Below are positions 25,998-33,518 of a stretch of 49,784 bases of DNA, piece by piece. The position numbers and the translations under genes are program-made. The DNA is taken from assembly GCA_009692925.1 (NCBI GenBank), contig SHYG01000008.1, positions 1 to 49,784 of the forward strand, given 5' to 3'. A model generated the notes under the pieces. It searched no databases and was not told the DNA's origin. It saw nothing but the letters and a program-made list of their open reading frames with translations. The stretch comes from Dehalococcoidia bacterium. Lineage in GTDB: Bacteria; Chloroflexota; Dehalococcoidia; Lucifugimonadales; UBA3495. Each line of letters starts with the position of its first letter. The first letter of the stretch is position 1.

Positions 25998-26951
25998 TCA
26001 GTGGTCCCGGATGCGCGAGGGCATGAAGCCCAGGGTGATTCTCAGGCCGTCGCCGAAACCCACGGACCGGATGTAGTCTATGTTACCTTCCAAGGGTCGC
26101 GGGGTAAAGCCAAAGGCGCGCTCCACCGAATCCAGCAGGGCCACGTTGCGCACGGGCAGCAGCCGGAGCTGCTCGGTCGTGACGGGTGGCCGGGGCTGCA
26201 CCTTCTCCAGCAAAGCCACGTTCAACCGCATGAGCCACACCGGCAGGTGCGCCCGCCAGCGGCGCTTCTCCAGGGTGCGCGCCACCAGGCGCAACAGCTC
26301 CAGATAGCTAATCTGCTGGGGCCCGCCAATCTCGATGGTCTGGCCGTTCAGGGCCGGCCGCTCCAGGGCCAGCGCCACGCACTTGGCCAAATCTTCCGCG
26401 GCGATGGGCTGAAACTGGTTGCGGCCTGACCCAACTACCGGCACCACTGGGAGCACCCGCACCAGGCCCGCCAGGGTGTTCAGAAACTCGTCACCTTCAC
26501 CAAAGAGCAGCGAGGGCCGGAGAATGGTGTAAGGCACCCCGCTGTTGACTACCGCCTGCTCCCCCTGCCACTTGCTTTGCAGGTAGGGAAGGGCCGGGTT
26601 GTCAGCCGCGCCGATGACGCTGACGTGCACCAGCTTCTGCACCCCGCCGGCGGCTTTGGCAGCCGCAACCACGTTGGCCGTGCCCTGGCGGTTCACATCG
26701 TCAAAGCTGGCGCCCTTACTCCGGCGGATGATGGCCACCAGATGCACCACCGCATCTACGCCCCAGCAGGCGGCCGCCAGCGACTCGGGTTGGGACACAC
26801 TCCCCTGATGCACCGTCACCGAGCCTGGGGGAAGCAGCGCCTCCCGGCCTGGGGTGTGCACCAGCGCTCGCACCCGATGTCCCCGGTCCAGCAGCTCCCG
26901 CACTACCCGGCGGCCCAGAAATCCGGTGGCTCCGGTGACCAGCACATCCAT
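25998..26951 (-). CDS. NAD(P)-binding epimerase-like protein (NDUFA9-like atypical SDR)
   Basis: A 317-residue extended/atypical SDR. The Rossmann motif is VTGATGFLGRRVVRELL (TGxxGFxG). The active-site region reads VSVIGAADNPALPYLQSKWQGE, with a YxxSK-like Tyr-Lys pair shifted to YLQSK. LRPSLLFGEGDEFLN and the C-terminal region resemble the complex I NDUFA9-like or ubiquinone-related group. Function uncertain: it may be a structural or quinone-biosynthesis protein rather than an epimerase. Confidence 0.8.
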   Translation of the reverse strand: MDVLVTGATGFLGRRVVRELLDRGHRVRALVHTPGREALLPPGSVTVHQGSVSQPESLAAACWGVDAVVHLVAIIRRSKGASFDDVNRQGTANVVAAAKAAGGVQKLVHVSVIGAADNPALPYLQSKWQGEQAVVNSGVPYTILRPSLLFGEGDEFLNTLAGLVRVLPVVPVVGSGRNQFQPIAAEDLAKCVALALERPALNGQTIEIGGPQQISYLELLRLVARTLEKRRWRAHLPVWLMRLNVALLEKVQPRPPVTTEQLRLLPVRNVALLDSVERAFGFTPRPLEGNIDYIRSVGFGDGLRITLGFMPSRIRDH

Positions 26952-27168
26952 TGCCTAGCTTACCTCCGACTAGCTTGCCTCGCGATTCAGTATGACTCTT
27001 TGCCATCAGCCGGGAGCCAGTCCCACTGTGCAGATACCTGAAAGCCCTGTCAACAGGCCCGGCCCTAGGCCTGCACTCCGCCAGGGGAAGTGGCCCTTTG
27101 GAAACTGCTGGGGGAGCCGCTAGCTTGCTGGCAAAAGATAGTCCATTTACCCGGCGACGATGCTCCTA

Positions 27169-27197
27169 TTGTACCTGGGAGCAGTCGTTCGCATAAT
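27169..27197 (+). promoter_or_regulatory. Candidate promoter of the 27.3-kb gene cluster
   Basis: TTGTAC (27169-27174) and CATAAT (27192-27197) with a 17-bp spacer, about 65 bp upstream of the ATG at 27263. The rest of the 311-bp gap 26952-27262 shows no gene. Confidence 0.4.
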
Positions 27198-27262
27198 GTA
27201 CAGTGTTCACGGTGGCTTCCGCCCGAAATTAGATACTGGCAGACTAACCCGGGGGTGGTTTC

Positions 27263-27943
27263 ATGGCAGGCACGGTGTTCGCAGGGGATAAGAAGCAGGG
27301 GGACTGGTTCCTGGCCCGCGGGGAGCGGCGCATGGTGGCCTGGCTTGTGCCTAAGGTGCCGCCTTTCCTGGAGACCTACCACCTGACCCTGCTCACCCTG
27401 GTGTGGTCTGCTGGAATTGTGGCGGGCGGCTATTTTGCCCGGCAGAACCTACACTGGCTCTGGCTGGTCTCCCTGTGCATCCTGTTCCAGTACCTCACCG
27501 ACGTGCTGGACGGCGCGGTTGGGCGGTACCGGAACACCGGCCTGGTCAAGTGGGGCTTCTACATGGACCATCTTCTGGACTACGTGTTCTTGGCTTCCAT
27601 AGTTGCCGGATATGCCTTGCTGCTTTCCCACATTCCCTGGCCTTGGTTCCTGGCTCTGCTAGCCCTGGGCGGGGCTTTTATGGTCAACATGTTCCTCGCC
27701 TTCGCCGCAACCAACCAGTTTCGCATCTCGGTCCTCAAGGTTGGGCCCACGGAGATGCGGCTGTTCTTCATCCTGGTCAACACCGGCTTAGTCCTGTTTG
27801 GCACGGGCTGGGTGCAAAGCCTCCTGCCCTTGGTGACGGCGCTGCTGGCGGTGGCGCTGGCCTTGGTGGTGTTTCAGACTCAAAAAACCCTCTGGCAGAT
27901 AGACATGGCCCTTAAGCAGACCAGCGGGCCAGCGGGTAGCTAG
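27263..27943 (+). CDS. CDP-alcohol phosphatidyltransferase family protein, paralogue 2
   Basis: A 226-residue membrane protein with about six hydrophobic helices. It carries the signature D-x2-DG-x2-(A/G)R-x9-G-x3-D-x3-D as DVLDGAVGRYR...GFYMDHLLD, with Gly in place of the usual Ala before Arg and nine rather than eight residues before the Gly. It therefore differs from the PIP-synthase-like enzyme at 6902 and may use another alcohol. The N-terminus (GDWFLARGERRMVAWLVPKVPP) is cytosolic. An LLM oxidoreductase starts 13 bp downstream, so the two are probably cotranscribed. Substrate unknown. Confidence 0.8.
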   Translation: MAGTVFAGDKKQGDWFLARGERRMVAWLVPKVPPFLETYHLTLLTLVWSAGIVAGGYFARQNLHWLWLVSLCILFQYLTDVLDGAVGRYRNTGLVKWGFYMDHLLDYVFLASIVAGYALLLSHIPWPWFLALLALGGAFMVNMFLAFAATNQFRISVLKVGPTEMRLFFILVNTGLVLFGTGWVQSLLPLVTALLAVALALVVFQTQKTLWQIDMALKQTSGPAGS

Positions 27944-27956
27944 GGGTAGAAGTTAC

Positions 27957-28907
27957 ATGGCACAATCACAGCTGCACTTTGGCGCCAGCATGGCCCTGGG
28001 GGCGTCAGAAACCGCCCGGCAGGCCCGCTGGATGGAGGATCTCGGCTACGAGTACCTCTCCGCCGGGGAGCACTTCATGCGGGGCAACCCTCCAGGGGCC
28101 ACCCACGCCGCGCTGCCTCTGCTGGCGGTGGCCGCCGGCGCCACGGAGCGCATCCGCCTGCTGTCCTCGGTGCTGCTGGCGCCCTTCTACCACCCGGTGG
28201 TGCTGGCCAAGCTCACCACCAGCCTGGACATCGCCTCAAATGGGCGGCTTACTTTGGGAGTAGGCGTGGGCGGCGAGTTCCCGGTGGAGTTCGAGGCGGC
28301 GGGACTGAACGTGAGGCAGCGAGGCCGACGCACCAACGAGTGCCTGGAGGCGCTGCGCCAACTGTGGACTCAGGAGCACGTGAGCTACCAGGGCCGCCAC
28401 TTTCAGTTCAGCGACGTGACCCTCAACCCGCAGCCCGCCCAGCAGCCCCATCCGCCCATCTGGGTGGCCGGCCGCCGGGAGGGAGCTATGCGCCGCGCCG
28501 CCCGCCTGGGCGACGGGTGGCTCCCCTACTTCTATAGCCCAGACCGGTACCGGGACAGCGTGAGCAAGATCACCCAGATGGGAACTGAGGCCGGGCGAGA
28601 CATGTCTCGCTTCCAGTGGGGCCACTTCCCATACATCTCCATCTATCCCACGGTGGAGGAGGCGGCCGGCGTGGCTGCGGAGGCTCTGGGCGGCCGCTAC
28701 CTTTACGGCGGCGACTTCATCAACATCGTCAGCCAGTACTGCCTGCTGGGGCCGGTGGAACGGTGCATTGCCCGCCTCCAGGAGTATATTGATGCTGGAG
28801 CACGGCACATCGTGTTCAGCATCGCCTGCCCTAAAGAGGACCGGGCGCGGCACGTGGAGACCATCGCCAAGGAGATTATCCCCCACTTCCGGAAGCTGGG
28901 CGGTTGA
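27957..28907 (+). CDS. LLM-class flavin/F420-dependent oxidoreductase, paralogue 2
   Basis: A 316-residue luciferase-like TIM-barrel protein. Segments include WMEDLGYEYLSAGEHFMRG, the beta-strand TERIRLLSSVLLAPFYHPVVLAK, GRLTLGVGVGGEFPVEFEAAG, PPIWVAGRREGAMRRAARLGDGWLPYFY and the C-terminal ARHIVFSIACP. It is diverged from the copy at 8967. Substrate and cofactor (FMN or F420) are not determinable here. It lies 13 bp after the CDP-alcohol transferase. Confidence 0.87.
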   Translation: MAQSQLHFGASMALGASETARQARWMEDLGYEYLSAGEHFMRGNPPGATHAALPLLAVAAGATERIRLLSSVLLAPFYHPVVLAKLTTSLDIASNGRLTLGVGVGGEFPVEFEAAGLNVRQRGRRTNECLEALRQLWTQEHVSYQGRHFQFSDVTLNPQPAQQPHPPIWVAGRREGAMRRAARLGDGWLPYFYSPDRYRDSVSKITQMGTEAGRDMSRFQWGHFPYISIYPTVEEAAGVAAEALGGRYLYGGDFINIVSQYCLLGPVERCIARLQEYIDAGARHIVFSIACPKEDRARHVETIAKEIIPHFRKLGG

Positions 28908-28953
28908 CGAAACTTGCATAAACATTTACCGCGGTTGTGAAGCATTTGGGACG

Positions 28954-28999
28954 GAAATCCCCCCAACCCCCCTTTGCAAAGGGGGGTTGGGGGGATTTC
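28954..28999. repeat. GAAATCCCC...GGGGATTTC palindromic repeat, copy 3 (perfect, 46 bp)
   Basis: A perfect 46-bp palindrome with 23-bp arms beginning GAAATCCCCCC and centred on TTTGCAAA, with the same core as the copy at 25624. Confidence 0.9.
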
Positions 29000-29076
29000 G
29001 TAGCTTCGGTTAAGAGCTTTTTTGCAGAGGTCTGTAACCAACACACTATGAAAATTGCAGGAGGAGGTAACTGACC

Positions 29077-29325
29077 ATGGCCGAAGACAAGATTATTAAA
29101 GTGTACGGCGCCCCCTGGTGTGGTGACTGTCGCCGCTCCAAGGACTATCTGGACGCCAATAAAGTCCCATACGAATGGATTGACGTGGATCAGGATGCAG
29201 CCGGCAAGGCATACGTGCGCAAGGTGAACCAGAACAAGCTGATTATCCCCACCATCGTTTTCCCCGACGGGTCGGTGCTGGTGGAGCCCGGCAACGCCGA
29301 GCTGGCCAAGAAGCTCAAGAAGTAA
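29077..29325 (+). CDS. Glutaredoxin-like/thioredoxin-fold protein (CGDC active site)
   Basis: An 82-residue Grx-fold protein. The active site is YGAPWCGDCRRSKDYLD and the cis-Pro segment is IIPTIVFPDGSVL; the C-terminus ends in lysines. CGDC is a recognised variant in actinobacterial and Chloroflexota mini-redoxins. GGAGG precedes the ATG. It may reduce protein or low-molecular-weight thiol disulfides. Any link to the inositol cassette through mycothiol is speculative. Confidence 0.87.
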   Translation: MAEDKIIKVYGAPWCGDCRRSKDYLDANKVPYEWIDVDQDAAGKAYVRKVNQNKLIIPTIVFPDGSVLVEPGNAELAKKLKK

Positions 29326-29480
29326 GGCAGGCCGCCCGCCGCCGGATTCTTCATCGTTGACGGGCAGGGGACTATGCCGGTCCAAACAGGCAAGGCTACC
29401 CACGATAGCTACGGATGAGCTCCACTTGTAGTAGCTAGAGCGACTTACTTTTGACTAGGGATGGTGGCAAGAAAGACAGA

Positions 29481-29684
29481 ATGGGCAGGATGGACGGAAC
29501 CGAGCGCGCCGATATCAAGACTGGTTTGCGGGTGTCGGTAGTAGTGAAGGCGGATCAGCGGTCCGGAAAGCTAACCGAAGGGGTAGTCAAAGATATTCTG
29601 ACGAACTCTTCAGTTCATCCCCACGGCATCAAAGTGCGCTTGGAAGGCGGCCAGGTTGGCCGGGTTAAGAAATTGCTGCTCTAG
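29481..29684 (+). CDS. YwbE family protein (DUF2196)
   Basis: A short protein with the complete YwbE pattern: DIKTGLRVSVVVKADQRSGK followed by LTEGVVKDILTNSSVHPHGIKVRLEGGQVGRVKKL. Function is unknown across the family. The track starts at TTG 29451; the ATG at 29481 or 29490 is more plausible and leaves 67 or 64 residues. Neither has a well-spaced Shine-Dalgarno sequence. Confidence 0.82.
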   Translation: MGRMDGTERADIKTGLRVSVVVKADQRSGKLTEGVVKDILTNSSVHPHGIKVRLEGGQVGRVKKLLL

Positions 29685-29735
29685 CAGTATTTCAGCTTGC
29701 GCTGGGGAAGTGCCTACCGTTGCATTTTGCCGTTA

Positions 29736-29744
29736 GTGTATAAT
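29736..29744 (+). promoter_or_regulatory. Candidate -10 element upstream of the radical SAM gene
   Basis: GTGTATAAT contains a perfect TATAAT (29739-29744) with an imperfect upstream TG. No convincing -35 at 17 bp is seen; TTGCAT lies too close (13 bp). The gene's ATG is at 29811. Confidence 0.35.
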
Positions 29745-29810
29745 AATGACCGTTGCCCACTATGGGCTCGTGGTTTGCCTGGTGTTCAGGCTTCCAGACA
29801 AGGAGTCGTG

Positions 29811-31604
29811 ATGTCCAAGATCAAGCGCGTTACCCTGGTGCAGCCCGCCTCCACGGGGGGTAACTTTGAGTACATTGCAATTCCCAGGCAGGGCATGTTG
29901 TTCCTGTCGGGAGCGCTGGCCCAGTGGCAGGGCCTCAACCTTTACGAGCGGGACATCTGGTTTGAGGACCGCTCCGGCCCCATGGACCCCAACAAGGACT
30001 TGGAGGGAGTAGACATCCTCCTGGTCACTGCCCTGATTAACGAGGCCCCCCGGGCCTACCAGATTGCCCGCGCGGCCAAGCAGTTCCACCCTGACCTCAT
30101 CACCGTGGGCGGCGGCCCCCAGATGAGCCCCCTGCCCGAAGAGGCCTTTGAGTACGGCCACTTCGATGTCATCGTCAACCGGGAAGGGGAAGACATCATC
30201 GGCCAGTTGTGCGATCTGCTGCTGGAGCACCGCGGCCCCGACCGGAACAAGTACCTGAGCAAGATGCCCGGCATCAGCTACCGGCAGGACGGCAAGGTGG
30301 TTCAGACCCGCCGCGCCGGGCTGGTGTCCCCCGACTTTGTGGAGTTGCCCGATTTCCGGTCCATCCGCGGGCTGACTCCCGCCCACCCCATGGCCGGGGG
30401 CGTGCTGGAGACCGTGCGCGGCTGCACAGAGAAGTGCACCTACTGCCAGGTAATCCAGCAGTTCCTGGGCTACCGCCTAATCAGCCGGGAGACGGAGCTG
30501 AAGCGCCTGACGCAGCTGCACGAACTGGCCGCCGACGGCCTGATCCACACGTCCAGGGGCGGCAAGTTCCACGTCTTCATCTCCGACGACCTGCACACGC
30601 CTCCCCTGCGGGCGGTGAAGTACCGCGACGAGCGCCTGGCGCGGCTGAAGGCCTGGAAGGGTCACACCGACGGCATGTACATGATCTGCCAGGCCCGCGT
30701 TGAGGTGGGCCAGGACCCCGAACTGGCCCAGGCGGTGGCCGAGGCCAACATCAAGATGATCTACGCCGGGGTGGAGTCGGACAACGCCGAGAACCTGAAG
30801 CTGGTGCGCAAGCGCCAGGAGCCGGGGCAGGTTCACAAGGACCTGCAGACCCTGAACCAGATGGGCTTCGCGGTGGTGGCCATGACCATCATCGGCCTGC
30901 CCTACGACACGGAAGACAGTATCATGTCCATGGCCGACTGGATTACCGGGATCAGCAAGTACCAGACGGCCAACCTGCTCACCCCGCTGCCCGCCACCTC
31001 CAACTGGACCGATCTGAAGCCCTTGAACGAGCGGGGCGAGCTGCTCCAACCCGGGGAGATGCGGCCCTACCACCTGTACACCGGCCGCCAGATAGTTTTC
31101 CAGGACCCCCGCTGGTCCCTGCAGGAGAGCCAGGCGCTGTTCAACCGCTACTCCGCCAAGCTAAACCCGGTGGACAATCTCTACGCCCGGATCTTCCGCA
31201 TCCTGAAGTCGTACCAGCTTCGGCTGTCCTCTTCTCGCCGGGACTTGGGCGACACCCTCAGCAACCGCATCACTGAGGCCACCGAGGTGCTGCGGAGCTG
31301 GTCCGACCCCATGTCCATGGCCGGCAAGGAGTTCGGCGAAAACCTGTCCCAGCGGGTGGGAGAGCTCACGGAGAATCTGCGGGCCTCGGCGAAGCCCCTG
31401 GCCACCGCCCGGCGCGACCTGGCGGAGTCGGTGGGGATGCGGGTCAACGAGCTGGCAGAGGCGCTGCGCAACCTGTCCGACCCCCTGACCGCGGGCAGCA
31501 AAGACGTGGCCGCCAACATCTCCGCCCGCATCACCGAGCTGTCGGACATGCTCAACCGCGTGACGGTGGAGCAACCGCGGTCCACCGCGCAAACCGACGA
31601 CTAG
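29811..31604 (+). CDS. B12-binding-type radical SAM protein with four C-terminal 29-residue repeats
   Basis: The 597-residue protein starts at ATG 29811 after AAGGAG; the track's 29697 start is too early. Residues about 1-150 look like a cobalamin-binding-type Rossmann domain (VTLVQPAS, LLVTALINEAPRAYQ, ITVGGGPQMSPLPEEA). The radical SAM core follows with the CxxxCxxC cluster (GCTEKCTYCQ) and the strand MIYAGVESDNAENLK. From about residue 475 to the end there are four repeats of exactly 29 residues: RRDLGDTLSNRITEATEVL, KEFGENLSQRVGELTENL, RRDLAESVGMRVNELAEAL, and SKDVAANISARITELSDML. These read as amphipathic helices split by DP or KP. The substrate is unknown; the repeats suggest membrane-surface or scaffold binding. 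Confidence 0.82.
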   Translation: MSKIKRVTLVQPASTGGNFEYIAIPRQGMLFLSGALAQWQGLNLYERDIWFEDRSGPMDPNKDLEGVDILLVTALINEAPRAYQIARAAKQFHPDLITVGGGPQMSPLPEEAFEYGHFDVIVNREGEDIIGQLCDLLLEHRGPDRNKYLSKMPGISYRQDGKVVQTRRAGLVSPDFVELPDFRSIRGLTPAHPMAGGVLETVRGCTEKCTYCQVIQQFLGYRLISRETELKRLTQLHELAADGLIHTSRGGKFHVFISDDLHTPPLRAVKYRDERLARLKAWKGHTDGMYMICQARVEVGQDPELAQAVAEANIKMIYAGVESDNAENLKLVRKRQEPGQVHKDLQTLNQMGFAVVAMTIIGLPYDTEDSIMSMADWITGISKYQTANLLTPLPATSNWTDLKPLNERGELLQPGEMRPYHLYTGRQIVFQDPRWSLQESQALFNRYSAKLNPVDNLYARIFRILKSYQLRLSSSRRDLGDTLSNRITEATEVLRSWSDPMSMAGKEFGENLSQRVGELTENLRASAKPLATARRDLAESVGMRVNELAEALRNLSDPLTAGSKDVAANISARITELSDMLNRVTVEQPRSTAQTDD

Positions 31605-31658
31605 AGGGCCGGTGCGTCCAGCGTTAAGCATCCAAGACAGTTGGAAATAGCCTGTCAC

Positions 31659-31706
31659 CTACATCCCCTCTCGCCCCCTTTGCAAAGGGGGCGAGAGGGG
31701 ATGTAG
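31659..31706. repeat. Palindromic repeat related to the CCCCCTTTGCAAAGGGGG family, copy 4 (perfect, 48 bp)
   Basis: A perfect 48-bp palindrome with arms CTACATCCCCTCTCGCCCCC around TTTGCAAA. The outer part differs from copies 2 and 3 (ACATCCCCTCTCG rather than GAAATCCCCCCAA) yet stays fully complementary, implying paired change. Confidence 0.88.
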
Positions 31707-31737
31707 TCAGCCCCTACTTATCAAAACACTCCCGCAG

Positions 31738-32997
31738 ATGAGTATGAACGACAACCACCGAGTCTGGGTCACCGGCATCGGCATGATCAGTCCCCTGGGG
31801 CTGGACGCCGCCTCCAGTTGGGGCGCATTGCTCCAGGGCCAGTCCGGCGTTGACACCATCTCCGCCTTCGACACGGAGGGCTTCGACACCCGCTTTGCCG
31901 CGGAGGTCAAGGGGTTTGACCCGGAGAACTACCTGGAGCGCAAAGAGGCCCGGCGCATGGACCGCTTTGCCCAGTTCGCCGCGGTGGCCGCCAAAGAAGC
32001 CTGCCGCAACGCCGGGCTGGACCTGGCGGCGGAAGACCCCTACCGCGTGGGGGTCATTGTCGGCAGCGGCATCGGCGGCATCCTAACCCTGTCCCAGCAG
32101 TACGACGTGCTGGCTCAGCGGGGGCCCAAGCGCATCACGCCATTCCTGATTCCCATGATGCTGGGGGACATGGCGGCGGCCCAGGTATCCATGCTTACCG
32201 GCGCCATGGGGCCCAACTACTGCGTGGTCTCCTCCTGCTCCAGCGGCGCCGACGCCCTGGGCCAAGGCTGGGATATGATACGCCGGGGCCAGGCCGACGT
32301 GGTGCTGGCCGGCGGGGCGGAAGCGCCCATTGCGCCCATCGCCGTGGCTGGATTCAACGCCCTGCGCGCCCTCTCCCGCTGCAACGAGAACCCCAAGGGG
32401 GCCAGCCGCCCCTTCGACAAGCGGCGGGACGGCTTCGTCATGGGAGAAGGCTCGGCCATTCTGGTGCTGGAAAGCCAGGAGCACGCCCAGCGGCGGGGCG
32501 CTGCACCCTTGGGAGAGTTTCGGGGCTACGGCTCAACCTCCGACGCCCACCACTTAACGGAGCCTAACCCCACGGGGCAGAGCGCCGCCACCGCCATGCT
32601 CCTGGCTCTGAAGGCCGCGGGGCTGGACCCTTCCGATGTGGATTACCTGAACGCCCACGGCACCTCCACGCCAATGAACGACTCCCTGGAGACCAAGGCC
32701 ATCAAGGTGGCCCTGGGCGAGGACGCCTGCCGGGTGCCCATCAGCTCCACCAAGTCCATGACCGGACACCTGCTGGGGGCCGGCGGCGCTGTGGAGGCTG
32801 CCTTCTGCCTGCTGGCCATCCGGGACGGCATGATCCCGCCCACCATCAACCTCATGGAGCCCGACCCGGAGTGCGACCTGGACTACATCCCCCTCAAGGC
32901 TCGCGCCAAGAGCATCCAGGTGGCCATGAGCAACTCCTTCGGGTTTGGCGGCCACAACTCGGTGCTGGTCTTCGCCAATTCCAACCGGGCCAACTGA
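31738..32997 (+). CDS. fabF: 3-oxoacyl-ACP synthase II (KAS II), paralogue 2
   Basis: A 419-residue KAS enzyme. Catalytic Cys is in YCVVSSCSSGADALG, His residues in NAHGTSTPMND and KSMTGHLLGAGGAV; ends SNSFGFGGHNSVLVF. The initial ATG at 31738 is followed by another ATG at 31744 (MSMND). Compared with the copy at 22779 the sequence around the nucleophile differs, consistent with a diverged paralogue rather than a recent duplicate. It is followed 14 bp later by a small membrane-protein gene. Confidence 0.95.
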   Translation: MSMNDNHRVWVTGIGMISPLGLDAASSWGALLQGQSGVDTISAFDTEGFDTRFAAEVKGFDPENYLERKEARRMDRFAQFAAVAAKEACRNAGLDLAAEDPYRVGVIVGSGIGGILTLSQQYDVLAQRGPKRITPFLIPMMLGDMAAAQVSMLTGAMGPNYCVVSSCSSGADALGQGWDMIRRGQADVVLAGGAEAPIAPIAVAGFNALRALSRCNENPKGASRPFDKRRDGFVMGEGSAILVLESQEHAQRRGAAPLGEFRGYGSTSDAHHLTEPNPTGQSAATAMLLALKAAGLDPSDVDYLNAHGTSTPMNDSLETKAIKVALGEDACRVPISSTKSMTGHLLGAGGAVEAAFCLLAIRDGMIPPTINLMEPDPECDLDYIPLKARAKSIQVAMSNSFGFGGHNSVLVFANSNRAN

Positions 32998-33011
32998 CTC
33001 GGGGAGGGCCG

Positions 33012-33518
33012 ATGCGCTGGAGAGAGCCGCCACGCGCCGAGTGCACCAAGGGTGAGCGCTGGGGCAGCGCCTTGGCCCACGGCAGCGGACTGGTCGTTGG
33101 CGTGCCCCTGGCCGTCAGCGGTTTTCTTCCCCTGTACATCGCCCTGTCGCCCTGCCCGGTAGTGGCCTACTACATCGGCCGGGCCTTTCGGCGGCGGGGG
33201 TTGGCCTGGGGCGCTTTCCAGGCCCTGCAGGCAGCGTTGGTCCTGCTCCTGATTGTGGTGCTGGCCACCCTCGGCAGCCTGCAGGAGGACCAACTATCTC
33301 GGCTCTCCGCCACGCTGTGGGCCTTTGCCGCGCTCCTGTTCCTCTACTCCCTGTGGGGCGCCTGGGACACCGCCTTTGGCTACAATTTCCGGTACATCGG
33401 CCTCAGCCGGCTGGTGGCGCGAGTTTCTGAGGCCAACATCCGCCGGCACGAGCGCCGCAAGGAATGGCTGGCCCGCGAAAAGTCCGACAACCGCGCCGAC
33501 AAGCGCCCCCGGTCATGA
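33012..33518 (+). CDS. Small membrane protein of unknown function
   Basis: A 168-residue protein starting at ATG 33012 behind GGGGAGGG; the track's earlier start lies inside fabF. It has about three hydrophobic stretches (GLVVGVPLAVSGFLPLYIAL; LQAALVLLLIVVLATLG; LSATLWAFAALLFLYSLWG), the first with a short PCPVVAYYIGRAF turn, and a basic tail (RRHERRKEWLAREK). This resembles DUF4870-like proteins only loosely. Its stop overlaps the recJ start by 4 bp (ATGA), so the genes are coupled. No function can be assigned. Confidence 0.7.
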   Translation: MRWREPPRAECTKGERWGSALAHGSGLVVGVPLAVSGFLPLYIALSPCPVVAYYIGRAFRRRGLAWGAFQALQAALVLLLIVVLATLGSLQEDQLSRLSATLWAFAALLFLYSLWGAWDTAFGYNFRYIGLSRLVARVSEANIRRHERRKEWLAREKSDNRADKRPRS

